From JADLHS01 sp964561105 (lineage in GTDB: Bacteria > Verrucomicrobiota > Verrucomicrobiia > Limisphaerales > JADLHS01), in assembly GCA_964561105.1 (NCBI GenBank), contig CAZLOH010000012.1, positions 1 to 64,000 of the forward strand: DNA of 64,000 bases, written 5' to 3'. Positions 39,782 to 48,749 of this stretch are shown in pieces. The notes under the pieces were generated by a model. The model saw only the letters and a program-made list of their open reading frames with translations, made no database searches and was not told the origin of the DNA. How positions within the stretch are numbered: position 1 is the stretch's first letter; every line of letters starts with the position of its first letter. The translations under genes were made by a program, and so were the position numbers.

Positions 39782-40265
39782 CTCTTCGCCGTTGATTTAT
39801 CTCACGCGATTGGGGCACCTCTCGCTGTTGCGAAAGCTTCACGAATCCGTGTTTGTTCCACAGGCGGTTTGGGACGAGGTAGCGGTCGGCGGAAAGGGAT
39901 TGCCGGAATCAGCGGCGTTGCAGGAAGCAGTGGGTGATGGCTGGATCTCTGTCAAAAGTCCGGCTGGAAGTGCGTCAGTTCTGGGAAATGGTGCGAAAGA
40001 CCTGGGGCGGGCGGATGTCGAGGCGATTCTGTTGGCGCGAGAACTTGGGGCAATCCTGCTCACGGACGACGCAGAAGCACGCGACGCAGCCGAAAGCGTG
40101 GCGGTGAAAGTGACAGGCACGGTCGGGTTGCTGGTTCGCGCTCGCATGGAGGGACACATTCCGCATCTCCAACCGGTTCTCGATCAATTACGCAAGCGGA
40201 CGAATTTTCGCATGACGGAAAAACTTTACCAACAGGCGTTGCAGGAAGGAGGGGAGACGCCGTGA
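39762..40265 (+). CDS. DUF3368 PIN-like nuclease, probable toxin
   Basis: A 167-residue PIN-fold protein: MLAVVSDSSPLIYLTRLGHL at the N-terminus with the first acid, VFVPQAVWDEVAVG, LGRADVEAILLARELGA and ILLTDDAEARDAAE, ending in VTGTVGLLVRARMEG. It forms a pair with the UPF0175 gene. The stop overlaps the start of the next BMC gene (GTGA) and its 3' end supplies that gene's GGAGGGG ribosome site, so the pair is built into the operon. Confidence 0.85.
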   Translation: MLAVVSDSSPLIYLTRLGHLSLLRKLHESVFVPQAVWDEVAVGGKGLPESAALQEAVGDGWISVKSPAGSASVLGNGAKDLGRADVEAILLARELGAILLTDDAEARDAAESVAVKVTGTVGLLVRARMEGHIPHLQPVLDQLRKRTNFRMTEKLYQQALQEGGETP

Positions 40266-41515
40266 GCGCGATCAAATCCCTCGACACCAAACTGGCGGAG
40301 ATCAAAGCGAACCGCAATTCGCGTGCGTTCATCATCGCGGATGCGAAGGATGCGGACATGGCGTTCGGGGTGCAGGCGACGGGGCGGCGGGGTTATCTCT
40401 CGCGGCGCGGCGCCCGGCCGGCGCAGTTTTCCCCCGAGGTCTGGTCGCGCGACGAGTTCGGTTATCGCAACCTGCCGGAATTCCTGGACATCATTCGCGA
40501 GATCACGCATCAGGGGCTGGTGGACATCATGTTGATGTCGGCCTACGTGAACGAACAGCTCACGATCAAGGAGGGGTTGTTCGCGCAATCGCACGTCACG
40601 CCGGCCGCGCGCGCGAATGACACGACGGATGTCTGGGTGGTGCGCCACGGTTGCTATGCGGCCGAGCCGTCGCAGCCATTTCGGTCGGCGAGCATTGATC
40701 AGATTCAATGCGGCGAGGTCGAGTGCGAGCGGGATGGGAGCGGAAACTTTCCAGGCGCAAACCTCGGTCTCTACTCCATCACCTACGTCAACGACCTGGA
40801 ACAGGATCGCGACGCGTTGCTGGCTTACAAGGAATTCCGAGAGGAGGCGGAGCGAAAACAGTTCCGGCACTTTTTGGAAGTCTTCGATCCCAACGTGGCC
40901 AGCGGCATTGCGCCGGAAAAACTTGGGGAGTTCATCAACGACAACATTCTGCGGACGCTGGCGGGTGTGCCGGAGGCGGGGCGGCCGGCTTTTCTCAAGG
41001 TGGTTTATCACGGGCCGCGGGCGATGGAGGAGCTTTGCCAGTATGATCCGAACATGGTGGTGGGCATCATGGGCGGCGGGGCGGGTACGACCCACGACGC
41101 GTTCAAATTGATTCACCACGCGCAAAAGCACGGCGCGCGGGTGGCATTGTTCGGGCGCAAGATCAACAATGCGGAGCATCAACTGGCGTTCATCGAAATG
41201 CTGCGCTTGATCACAGATGGGAAGCTTAATCCGGAAGAAGCCGTGCGGGCTTATCACGGAGTGTTGCTGGGGAAAGGAATCACGCCGCAGCGTTCGTTGA
41301 GCGAGGATTTGCAACTGACCGAGCAGAACATGAGCTATGACGGCAACGCGGCGCGGCGCGCGGTGGTGACGGTGCCGGCGGGAGTGCCGGATCGCCGGAA
41401 CGCGGCGGCAACCGATTGGCCCAAGCAGCCGGACGGCACGCCGGATTTTGCCGGGATGACGTCGGCGCAACGGCTGGCGTACGACGCCTGGCGGTTCGGC
41501 AAGAAGTTTGGGTAA
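40262..41515 (+). CDS. Conserved barrel-like protein of PVM-type BMC loci
   Basis: A 417-residue protein without a named enzyme family that I can confirm; similar proteins accompany microcompartment loci of Planctomycetes and Verrucomicrobia, some annotated as alpha/beta barrel proteins. Visible features: SRAFIIADAKDADMAFGVQA, LVDIMLMSAYVNEQL, KVVYHGPRAMEELCQYDPNM followed by VVGIMGGGAGTTHDAFKLIH, and ALFGRKINNAEHQLAFIEML. The GIMGGGAGTTHD segment looks like a phosphate-binding loop at a strand end, as in TIM-barrel aldolases. It may act on the sugar phosphate or lactaldehyde; unproven. GTG start. Confidence 0.7.
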   Translation: MSAIKSLDTKLAEIKANRNSRAFIIADAKDADMAFGVQATGRRGYLSRRGARPAQFSPEVWSRDEFGYRNLPEFLDIIREITHQGLVDIMLMSAYVNEQLTIKEGLFAQSHVTPAARANDTTDVWVVRHGCYAAEPSQPFRSASIDQIQCGEVECERDGSGNFPGANLGLYSITYVNDLEQDRDALLAYKEFREEAERKQFRHFLEVFDPNVASGIAPEKLGEFINDNILRTLAGVPEAGRPAFLKVVYHGPRAMEELCQYDPNMVVGIMGGGAGTTHDAFKLIHHAQKHGARVALFGRKINNAEHQLAFIEMLRLITDGKLNPEEAVRAYHGVLLGKGITPQRSLSEDLQLTEQNMSYDGNAARRAVVTVPAGVPDRRNAAATDWPKQPDGTPDFAGMTSAQRLAYDAWRFGKKFG

Positions 41516-41622
41516 GGTTTTTCCGCCCGCGCGCCGAAATTTTTCCGGAGTTCCGCTTTCCCGCCTTGCCAAAGATTTTTGTTCCCCGCAGACTGCGATT
41601 AGCTTGGAACAAACCTAAACGC

Positions 41623-42909
41623 ATGATTAACGAGGCGAAGCTGGAACTGGAGGGAACAACGCACACGCTCCCGATTGTGGTCGGGACGGAAGGCGAGCGG
41701 GCGGTGGACATTTCAGCGCTGCGAGCCAACACTGGATTCATCACGCTGGATGAAGGTTACGGCAACACGGGTGCGTGCGTAAGCAAGATCACGTTCATTG
41801 ACGGTGAGAAGGGCATCCTGCGCTACCGGGGCATTCCGATCGAGGAGCTGGCGGAAAAATCATCCTTCATTGAGACGGCGTTTCTGATCATTTACGGTCA
41901 CCTGCCCAACCCCGCCGAGTTGCAACGTTTCTCGGATTTGCTCACGGCCAATCAGAATCTGCACGAAAACATGAAGTATCATTTCGAGGGCTTTCCGTCG
42001 TCGGCGCACCCGATGGCGATTCTCTCGGCGATGATCAACGCGGCGAGTTGTTTCTACCCGGATTTGATGCACGGCGGGCGGAGCGGGTTTGACGTGCATG
42101 CGGCGCGGCTGATTTCGCAGGTGCGGACCATTGCGGCGTTTTCGTACCGGCAATCCGTGGGGCGGCCGATCATCTATCCCAAGAATGCCTACAAGTACAC
42201 GACGAATTTCCTGCACATGCTGTTCTCGGATCCGTATGACGATTACGAAGTGCGGCCCGAGGTGGCGCGGGCGCTGGACTTGATTTTTCTGCTGCACGCG
42301 GATCACGAACAGAACTGCTCGACTTCGACGGTGCGGATGGTGGCGTCGAGCCAGGCCAATCTGTTCGCGAGTTGCGCGGCCGGCGTGTGCGCGTTGTGGG
42401 GGCCGCTGCACGGCGGCGCGAATCAAGCCGTGGTGGAGATGCTCGAGGACATTCACGAGTCGGGCGATGATGGCTCCAAGTTCATTGCCGCCGCCAAGGA
42501 CAAGAACAGCGGCAAACGGCTCATGGGTTTTGGGCATCGCGTCTATAAAAACTACGACCCGCGCGCCAAGATCATCAAGAAGGCCTGCGACGAAGTCCTG
42601 GTGTCGTTGAAAATAGACGATCCGTTGCTGGCAATCGCCAAAAAACTGGAAGCCGCCGCGCTGCAGGACTCCTATTTTGTGGAGCGCAAGCTGTATCCGA
42701 ACGTGGATTTTTACAGCGGCATCATCATGCGCGCGTTGGGCATTCCGGTGGAGATGTTCACGGTGATTTTTGCGATTGGTCGCATGCCCGGGTGGATCGC
42801 CAATTACCGGGAGATCGCGGAGGATCCCAAGAGCCGCATCTGCCGCCCGCGGCAGATCTTCACGGGCAACACGCTGAACGCCTACGTGCCGCTGGCTGAC
42901 CGGAAGTAG
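41623..42909 (+). CDS. gltA: Citrate synthase
   Basis: A 428-residue type II citrate synthase (oxaloacetate plus acetyl-CoA to citrate). Catalytic regions: LLHADHEQNCSTSTVRMVAS, GPLHGGANQAVVEMLEDI, MGFGHRVYKNYDPRAKIIKK and VDFYSGIIMRALGIP. A separate start (ATG 41623) follows the BMC gene by about 100 bases. It opens a TCA-cycle neighbourhood that continues with sucD and sucC on the other strand. Confidence 0.96.
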   Translation: MINEAKLELEGTTHTLPIVVGTEGERAVDISALRANTGFITLDEGYGNTGACVSKITFIDGEKGILRYRGIPIEELAEKSSFIETAFLIIYGHLPNPAELQRFSDLLTANQNLHENMKYHFEGFPSSAHPMAILSAMINAASCFYPDLMHGGRSGFDVHAARLISQVRTIAAFSYRQSVGRPIIYPKNAYKYTTNFLHMLFSDPYDDYEVRPEVARALDLIFLLHADHEQNCSTSTVRMVASSQANLFASCAAGVCALWGPLHGGANQAVVEMLEDIHESGDDGSKFIAAAKDKNSGKRLMGFGHRVYKNYDPRAKIIKKACDEVLVSLKIDDPLLAIAKKLEAAALQDSYFVERKLYPNVDFYSGIIMRALGIPVEMFTVIFAIGRMPGWIANYREIAEDPKSRICRPRQIFTGNTLNAYVPLADRK

Positions 42910-42927
42910 CGGTCGCAGACTGCGGCG

Positions 42928-44025
42928 ATGAAAAAAATCCTGGTCATAGACGATGAGGAGTGGTTGCGCGAAATGGTGCGCCTCGCCCTGGGCCAGCGCG
43001 GGTATGAAATCATCGAGGCCCCCAACGGCATGACGGGAGTGGAAACGGCGCGCAAACAACTGCCCGATTTGATCCTGTGCGACGTGAACATGGAGAAGAT
43101 GGACGGCTACGCCACCTTGTCCTCGTTGCGGAATGACGACGCGACCTCCGCCATCCCCTTCATCCTGATGACCGGGCTGGCCGACAATGCGGGGATGCGC
43201 CACGGCATGGAACTCGGGGCCGACGATTATCTGCCCAAGCCGTTCACCCTGGACGGGCTTTATGCCGCAGTGGAGGCGCGGTTGAAAAAGGCGCAACTGG
43301 TCAAGGCCCAGGCGGAGGGGGCGCTGGAAGATTTGCGGTTCAACATTATCACGATGTTGCCGCACGAACTGCGGACGCCGTTGAACGGCATCTTGAGCTA
43401 CGGAGAAATTCTGGCCACCGAACCCGCCAGTCTCAGCTTCGAGGAAATCGCGGACATGGGGCAGACCATCCACCAGAGCGCGCGGGCCTTGGAACGATTG
43501 ATCGAGCGTTTCCTGGTGAGCGCGCAACTCGAAATGGCGATGGCGGATCCGCAAAAAATCGCGGCGCTGCGCGGGAAACAGACTGCGGCGCCAGGCCCAC
43601 TGATCGAAAGCGAAGCCGCGAAGAAAGCCGACGAGTTCAAGCGCCGCGCGGATTTGCAGCTCGAGCTGGCGGCAGAGGTCGCGGTATCCATGTCCGCGGA
43701 CGACCTGGTTCGGCTGGCGGGAGAGTTGATCCACAATGCCTTCAAGTTTTCCGCGCCCGGAACGCCGGTGACGGTGAGCTTGGCGGCGACGCCCGAAGCG
43801 GTGGTTTTATCCGTGCAAGATCAAGGACGCGGTTTGGAGCCGGAGCAGATTGCCCGGGCCGGGGCGTTCATGCAGTTCGATCGCAAAACGCAGGAGCAAC
43901 AAGGATTGGGGCTGGGACTAACCATTGCGCGACGGCTGGCGCAAATCCACGGCGGCGGGCTGACCATCCAAAGCGAGCAGGGCCGCGGCACCACGGTGAC
44001 GGTGCGGCTGCCGCGGGTGAATTGA
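42928..44025 (+). CDS. Response regulator-histidine kinase hybrid
   Basis: A 365-residue cytoplasmic hybrid. Residues 1-120 are a receiver domain (KKILVIDDEEWLREMVRLAL, phospho-acceptor in LILCDVNMEKMDGYATL, KPFTLDG). After a short helix comes HisKA with LPHELRTPLNGILSYGEIL, then an ATPase domain with ELIHNAFKFSAPGTPVTV and LGLGLTIARRLAQIHGG. It has no sensor or membrane segment, so input comes from another kinase through the receiver. It follows citrate synthase by 18 bases. Confidence 0.93.
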   Translation: MKKILVIDDEEWLREMVRLALGQRGYEIIEAPNGMTGVETARKQLPDLILCDVNMEKMDGYATLSSLRNDDATSAIPFILMTGLADNAGMRHGMELGADDYLPKPFTLDGLYAAVEARLKKAQLVKAQAEGALEDLRFNIITMLPHELRTPLNGILSYGEILATEPASLSFEEIADMGQTIHQSARALERLIERFLVSAQLEMAMADPQKIAALRGKQTAAPGPLIESEAAKKADEFKRRADLQLELAAEVAVSMSADDLVRLAGELIHNAFKFSAPGTPVTVSLAATPEAVVLSVQDQGRGLEPEQIARAGAFMQFDRKTQEQQGLGLGLTIARRLAQIHGGGLTIQSEQGRGTTVTVRLPRVN

Positions 44026-44049
44026 GCCGGCGGGGTGTGACGCGACGAT

Positions 44050-44958
44050 TCAGCGCGACACCTGCCGATACAAATCCACCAGCCCGGGAATTTCGATCCG
44101 ACGCGGCAATTCCTTTCCCGTACGATCAAACCGGCGTGGCGCTCCGTATTCGGCCAACTGAGCGAAGAGCAAGACGAGTGCGATCCCGACCAAAGGCGCG
44201 AAATCTATTCGACCCAGGCGGAGCGGCAGGAAACGCAACGGTCGAAGCACTTGCTGGCCAAGTTCGGTCAGGTGTTGCCAGAAGGGATGGCGACCGAAGT
44301 AGATGTAACTGTTGGCGAAATACAGGGCCAAAATTCCCGCCACGAGATATTTCCAGGACAAATAACTACCCACGCCAACCAGCAGCGCCTGGAGCCATCG
44401 TTGTCCGGCCACCGTGGGCTGAGGGAGGATGGCCGTCAACGTCAGCGGCCAACTGGCCAGCCACCAGACGGGAGTGAGGACGAGGAGCGGCAGCAAGAAT
44501 TTCAACCCGCGCGGCCAGAGCTCCACGCGCCCGAGGTGCGCGCGCAACAATTGCCGCAGCGAGTCGCTTTCGCTCGCGCTTGATTTCAGGATCGAGAGCA
44601 ACAACAACCACAGTTGGAACATCGTCAGCGTCACCCCGAAACTGTAGAGGGAAAAAAGCAACATGCGGTTGAACCTGAGCAGATCGCTGTGAAAGGGCAG
44701 GGAAATCACGGTCACGTCCACGGTGCCCGTCCAGCCGACGGCGGCCCCGATTTGCCAGTAAACCACCGCGCGCAAAAACAACAGGGCGACGAGCGCGCCG
44801 GGCAACTGCCAGTGTCGAAAGGGGCTGGTGTTTGTGCGGCGCAGCGTGCCGGCCAGCGTCGCGGGCGTGGAGCCGGCGAGCGGATCGAACCGGGCCGTGC
44901 GCCAGTTGAACCACAACAGCAGCGCCACCAGGTTCAGAATGAAATCAATCAGAGACAT
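44050..44958 (-). CDS. YggT-family-like membrane protein
   Basis: A 302-residue protein with about six membrane segments (DFILNLVALLLWFNWR, LLFSLYSFGVTLTMFQLWLL, FLLPLLVLTPVWWLASWPLT, VGSYLSWKYLVAGILALYF and others). Two stretches of the YggT type are seen, each with a PLR-like helix before a membrane segment (VLRPLRFLPLRLGRIDFAPL). YggT proteins are linked to osmotic tolerance and division, without firm function. ATG 44958 gives the first membrane helix at once; the longer frame overlaps the spacer. Confidence 0.7.
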   Translation of the reverse strand: MSLIDFILNLVALLLWFNWRTARFDPLAGSTPATLAGTLRRTNTSPFRHWQLPGALVALLFLRAVVYWQIGAAVGWTGTVDVTVISLPFHSDLLRFNRMLLFSLYSFGVTLTMFQLWLLLLSILKSSASESDSLRQLLRAHLGRVELWPRGLKFLLPLLVLTPVWWLASWPLTLTAILPQPTVAGQRWLQALLVGVGSYLSWKYLVAGILALYFANSYIYFGRHPFWQHLTELGQQVLRPLRFLPLRLGRIDFAPLVGIALVLLFAQLAEYGAPRRFDRTGKELPRRIEIPGLVDLYRQVSR

Positions 44959-45052
44959 GAACGGGTATCTGGTGCGGCATGTCTGGTGTCGGGTGGCCCC
45001 TGCCGCACGGCTCTGCCTCGAACCCGGCACCGGATCCCGCGCTCCGTCTGGC

Positions 45053-45952
45053 TTACATCATTTTCAGCAGCGTGTCCGCCATTTCGCTGGGGGTGACCGC
45101 CACGCCGATGCCAGCGGCTTTGAAGGCGGCGATCTTGGCTTCCGCCGTGCCCTTGCCGCCGCTGACGATCGCACCCGCATGACCCATCCGGCGGCCGGGC
45201 GGGGCGGTTGTGCCAGCGATGAAACCGGCCACCGGTTTCTTGCAGTTCTTCGCGATCCACTCGGCGGCTTCCTCCTCGGCGCTGCCGCCGATCTCGCCGA
45301 TCATGATGATGCCCGTGGTTTCCGGGTCGTCGTTGAAAAGTTTGATGGCATCCAGGTGCGACGTGCCATTGACCGGATCACCGCCGATGCCGACGCAGGT
45401 GGACTGGCCGACGCCGCGCGAGGTGAGCTGCCACACGGCTTCATAGGTCAACGTGCCGCTGCGCGAGACGACGCCGATGTTCCCCTTTTTGTGGATGTAA
45501 CCGGGCGCAATGCCGATGCGGCAGCCGCCGTGCGAATCCTTGCCGGTGCCCGGCGTGACGATGCCGGGGCAATTCGGGCCGATGAGCCGCGTGCGTTTGC
45601 CTTCCATCGCCCGTTTCACCTTCACCATGTCGTTGACGGGAATCCCTTCGGTGATGGCGACGACGAGTTCCAGGCCGGCGTCCACGCCTTCGAGGATGGC
45701 GTCGCCGCAGAAGGCCGGCGGCACGAACACCGCGCTGGCGCTCGCGCCGGTTTGCTTCACGGCCTCGCCGACGGTGTCGAAGATGGGGACTTTCCGCCCG
45801 CCATGTTCGAAGACCTGGCCGCCCTTGCCGGGCGTGACCCCGGCGACGATCTGCGAGCCGTAATCCATGGAGAGTTGGGCATGCCGCGCGCCGAAGCTGC
45901 CGGTGATGCCTTGCACGAGAACTTTGGTGTTGGGTTGGACGAGGATAGACAT
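45053..45952 (-). CDS. sucD: Succinyl-CoA ligase, alpha subunit
   Basis: A 299-residue SucD. The CoA-binding domain has VLVQGITGSFGARHAQLSMD and PGKGG; the phosphohistidine lies in RRMGHAGAIVSGGKGTAEAK. VFVPPAFCGDAILEGVDAGL and IGPNCPGIVTPG match the family. With SucC it makes ATP or GTP in the TCA cycle. It is separated from sucC by four or five small genes, although the pair is usually adjacent. Confidence 0.96.
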   Translation of the reverse strand: MSILVQPNTKVLVQGITGSFGARHAQLSMDYGSQIVAGVTPGKGGQVFEHGGRKVPIFDTVGEAVKQTGASASAVFVPPAFCGDAILEGVDAGLELVVAITEGIPVNDMVKVKRAMEGKRTRLIGPNCPGIVTPGTGKDSHGGCRIGIAPGYIHKKGNIGVVSRSGTLTYEAVWQLTSRGVGQSTCVGIGGDPVNGTSHLDAIKLFNDDPETTGIIMIGEIGGSAEEEAAEWIAKNCKKPVAGFIAGTTAPPGRRMGHAGAIVSGGKGTAEAKIAAFKAAGIGVAVTPSEMADTLLKMM

Positions 45953-45993
45953 GTCAAAATGTTGATTTCAGATTTAAGATTTACGATTTCAAT

Positions 45994-46491
45994 TCAGAAC
46001 AATTCCCTCTGCTGGGCTTTTCTTTCCTTAACGGCTCGAAGCAATCTGACCGCCTGCAAATCTTTTTCCCGTCCGGCGGCTGTTTTGGCAATGATGAGTG
46101 CGTCCAAACTCAGCATTCTAAATGCGCCAAAGGACATGCTGTGCAATATAGATTGTTCCCGCACCTGCTCAAATCCGCCCAATCCAGCGACTTCGCTCAA
46201 GCAATCCAGCTTGCCCAAATCCGTCTGCAAATAAACGTTCTTCAAGTCACTGAAACTGCTGCGGGTTTGTTCTAGCGGCAGCCGGTTCGCTGTGAGGCGA
46301 TGGATCGGGTTCAAATCTTTGACCGCTGATTCGATCTTTCGGACATTGTCCTCGCCAAAAGGGCAGCAGATATCCAAATCAAACGTCGTGACCGGTACTC
46401 CATGATAGACCACGCAAAGCCCGCCGATGACCACAAATTCCAGCCCGCTGGCTTTGAGTCGCACGAGTAGGGCCTGGTCATTTTGTGCCAT
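45994..46491 (-). CDS. MNT/AbiEii-like nucleotidyltransferase domain protein
   Basis: A 165-residue protein with a nucleotidyltransferase fold: GLEFVVIGGLCVVYHGVPVT followed by TFDLDICCPF gives the GG and D-x-D metal motifs. LDCLSEVAGLGGFEQV supplies the third acid. It overlaps a small upstream gene by 14 bases. Such pairs are commonly toxin-antitoxin or orphan nucleotidyltransferases. It lies between sucC and sucD. Confidence 0.78.
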   Translation of the reverse strand: MAQNDQALLVRLKASGLEFVVIGGLCVVYHGVPVTTFDLDICCPFGEDNVRKIESAVKDLNPIHRLTANRLPLEQTRSSFSDLKNVYLQTDLGKLDCLSEVAGLGGFEQVREQSILHSMSFGAFRMLSLDALIIAKTAAGREKDLQAVRLLRAVKERKAQQRELF

Positions 46492-46696
46492 TAGATTGAA
46501 CTGACTCTTGAAGCTCGATCATAAAATTGATCACCTGCTGGTGTTCGGCCAGCCGTTGTTCGGGTGTCTGTTTCAGCGATTCTTCGATAAGCGACATGTC
46601 GAATCCGTAATCGGCCGCTGCCCGCCAGGCCGGACCTGCGTCCGCCGGCATCATATACTCACCGTTCATCTGCGCCAATGTCGCTGTGTCAATCAT
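46478..46696 (-). CDS. Small partner protein of the nucleotidyltransferase
   Basis: A 72-residue helical protein (MIDTATLAQMNGEYMMPADA at the start; SLKQTPEQRLAEHQQVINFM in the middle). It overlaps the nucleotidyltransferase gene. The TPEQRLAEHQ helix resembles helices seen beside such nucleotidyltransferases. No DNA-binding motif is recognised; the function is inferred from pairing only. Confidence 0.65.
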   Translation of the reverse strand: MIDTATLAQMNGEYMMPADAGPAWRAAADYGFDMSLIEESLKQTPEQRLAEHQQVINFMIELQESVQSNGTK

Positions 46697-46729
46697 GTCC
46701 TCAACTCGTGGGGTTGCCAGGGACGCCAA

Positions 46730-47107
46730 TCACTGATGCCCCGCCTTCCGTTTATGGATGCCAACCGTGTTTCCGTCCGGGTCAAAAATAAATGCCATCT
46801 CGCAGACTGGCGTCGGGAACGGCTCCATCTTGAACTTCACGTGGTTCATCTTGAGGTGCGCGATGGCCTGGTCGAAATCCTCGACCTCCAGCGCGACCGA
46901 GCAGCCTTGCTCCGTGGGCTGCCACGCGGCCACGCCAGCCATGAGCGCGAGCGCACCCGGGCCGATCTCGTATTCCGTCCATTGCATCCCGCCCGCTTCG
47001 CCGTGAGCCATCGTCGGTTTCAAGCCGAGCACCGATTCGTAAAACTCCCGCGCCCGCGCCATGTCGGTGACGGGGTAGCAACTGAATGCAATCTCGGTGA
47101 CTTTCAT
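46730..47107 (-). CDS. VOC-family (glyoxalase-like) protein
   Basis: A 125-residue vicinal-oxygen-chelate protein: MKVTEIAFSCYPVTDMARAR then EFYESVLGLKPTM at the N-terminus, and a second module ending EMAFIFDPDGNTVGIHKR. Metal ligands of the glyoxalase type may be the glutamates in these halves. The substrate is unknown. ATG 47107 gives a normal domain start; the longer frame upstream is not convincing. Confidence 0.88.
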   Translation of the reverse strand: MKVTEIAFSCYPVTDMARAREFYESVLGLKPTMAHGEAGGMQWTEYEIGPGALALMAGVAAWQPTEQGCSVALEVEDFDQAIAHLKMNHVKFKMEPFPTPVCEMAFIFDPDGNTVGIHKRKAGHQ

Positions 47108-47109
47108 GT

Positions 47110-47415
47110 TCAGTTGTTGGGTTGTTTGGTCTTGAACACGTTGACTGGATTGGCGGCAACCGAAAATCCCGACATTCGCCGCCATATTCTGGCGGCCGAC
47201 TCTCGCAACCGCTGGCTCATGGTGTGCCCGTTGCGCCGCCGGGCCAGGGCGGCTTGCGTCACCTGCTCGCGTAGGGTCGCACATTCCCGCTTGGCCTGTT
47301 CGTGTTGTTGTCCGAGTTCGATCATCTGCCGTTGCAATTCAATCAGCCGACGGTAAGCCGCCAAGCGGTCGCCGTTCGGCGGGTCGCCGGTTATCGGTTC
47401 GTCACCCGGTAACAT
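47110..47415 (-). CDS. Small hypothetical coiled-coil protein
   Basis: A 101-residue frame with a long charged helix (AAYRRLIELQRQMIELGQQH, then EQAKRECATLREQVTQAALA) likely to form a coiled coil. It lies 25 bases after sucC and two bases before the VOC gene, so it would be cotranscribed. I recognise no family, and it may not be expressed. Confidence 0.45.
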   Translation of the reverse strand: MLPGDEPITGDPPNGDRLAAYRRLIELQRQMIELGQQHEQAKRECATLREQVTQAALARRRNGHTMSQRLRESAARIWRRMSGFSVAANPVNVFKTKQPNN

Positions 47416-47439
47416 CAGCCGTGGGTTGTGCGCCAGTTG

Positions 47440-48645
47440 CTAACGGCCCACAGCCTTGACTACTTTCTGCGCCGCATCGGCCATGCTGTCACCGGTGATG
47501 AGCGTCAGGCCGGATTCAGCCAGCGTTTTTTTGCCGGCGACGACGTTGTTGCCTTCGAGCCGGACGACGAGCGGGAGTTTCAGGCCAGTTTCCTTTACCG
47601 CCGCCACAATGCCGGTGGCGATGACGTTGCAATCCATGATGCCGCCGAAAATGTTCACCAGGATGCCCTTCACGTTCGGGTCCTGAAGAATGATCTTGAA
47701 CGCCGCCGCCACCTGTTCCTTGCTCGCCCCGCCGCCGACGTCGAGAAAGTTGGCCGGCATCCCGCCGTAATGCTGGATGATGTCCATGGTCGCCATCGCC
47801 AGACCCGCGCCATTGACGAGGCAGGCGATGCTGCCGTCGAGCTTGATGTAATTCAGGTTGAACTTGCTCGCCTCGATCTCCAGCGGCGCTTCCTCGTTGA
47901 GGTCGCGCATGGCCTGAATGTTCTTGTGGCGATAGAGCGCGTTGTCGTCCAGCCCGATCTTGCCGTCCAGCGCCATCAACGCTTCCTTGCCGTCCGCGCC
48001 TTCGACGACGCAGAGCGGATTGATCTCCACCATCGAGGCATCACATTCCCACCAGGTTTTATAGACACCGGCAATCAGTTTCGCCCCAACGCCGATCAAA
48101 TCGCCTTTGAGGCCGAGCGCGCTGGCGATCTTGCGCGCCTGATACGGCATCAGGCCGACGGCGGGATCAATCCATTCCTTGAAAATCTTCCCGGGCGTTT
48201 TGGCGGCGACTTCCTCGATGTCCATGCCGCCTTCCGTGCTGGCCATGACCAGGGGACGTGAGTTGGCGCGGTCGAGCAACACGGCCAGGTAAAACTCCTT
48301 TTTGATCTTTGCCGCCGCGGCGATGAGCAGGGTGTTAACCTTGCGTCCGTCAGGGCCGGTCTGTTTGGTGACGAGCACCTGGCCGAGCATCTGGCCGGCG
48401 AACGACACGGCTTCGTCAGCGTTGGCGGCGATCTTGACGCCACCCTGGAAGCCGCTCTTGAACGTGCCCTTGCCGCGCCCGCCCGCGTGGATTTGTGATT
48501 TGACCACGACCTTGGGGCTGCCGGCCGCGAGAATCTTTTCGGCGGCGGGCCGGACCTCGTCGAGGATGGTGCAAGGGATTTCCTGCGGCACGGCGACGCC
48601 GTATTGAGCGAGGAGTTGTTTGGCCTGATACTCGTGAATGTTCAT
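47440..48645 (-). CDS. sucC: Succinyl-CoA ligase, beta subunit
   Basis: A 401-residue SucC with the ATP-grasp domain (MNIHEYQAKQLLAQYGVAVP, VVKSQIHAGGRGKGTFKSGF) and the CoA-ligase domain (FLDVGGGASKEQVAAAFKII, then ILVNIFGGIMDCNVIATGIV). It works with SucD. The two genes are on the same strand but split by about 1.5 kb of unrelated small genes. Confidence 0.96.
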   Translation of the reverse strand: MNIHEYQAKQLLAQYGVAVPQEIPCTILDEVRPAAEKILAAGSPKVVVKSQIHAGGRGKGTFKSGFQGGVKIAANADEAVSFAGQMLGQVLVTKQTGPDGRKVNTLLIAAAAKIKKEFYLAVLLDRANSRPLVMASTEGGMDIEEVAAKTPGKIFKEWIDPAVGLMPYQARKIASALGLKGDLIGVGAKLIAGVYKTWWECDASMVEINPLCVVEGADGKEALMALDGKIGLDDNALYRHKNIQAMRDLNEEAPLEIEASKFNLNYIKLDGSIACLVNGAGLAMATMDIIQHYGGMPANFLDVGGGASKEQVAAAFKIILQDPNVKGILVNIFGGIMDCNVIATGIVAAVKETGLKLPLVVRLEGNNVVAGKKTLAESGLTLITGDSMADAAQKVVKAVGR

Positions 48646-48749
48646 GTCGAAAACCGGCTGGCATTGAACGCGAGTTTGCCGGTGAAATCAATCTTTTCCC
48701 CGGTGAGAAATCTTGCCCGACGTGGTGCGGCCCGGCAGATTCGCCCGGC

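Noticed and set aside
41860..43734. 624-codon minus-strand frame opposite citrate synthase and the hybrid regulator
   Set aside because: It spans two well-supported genes on the other strand and has no motif of its own.
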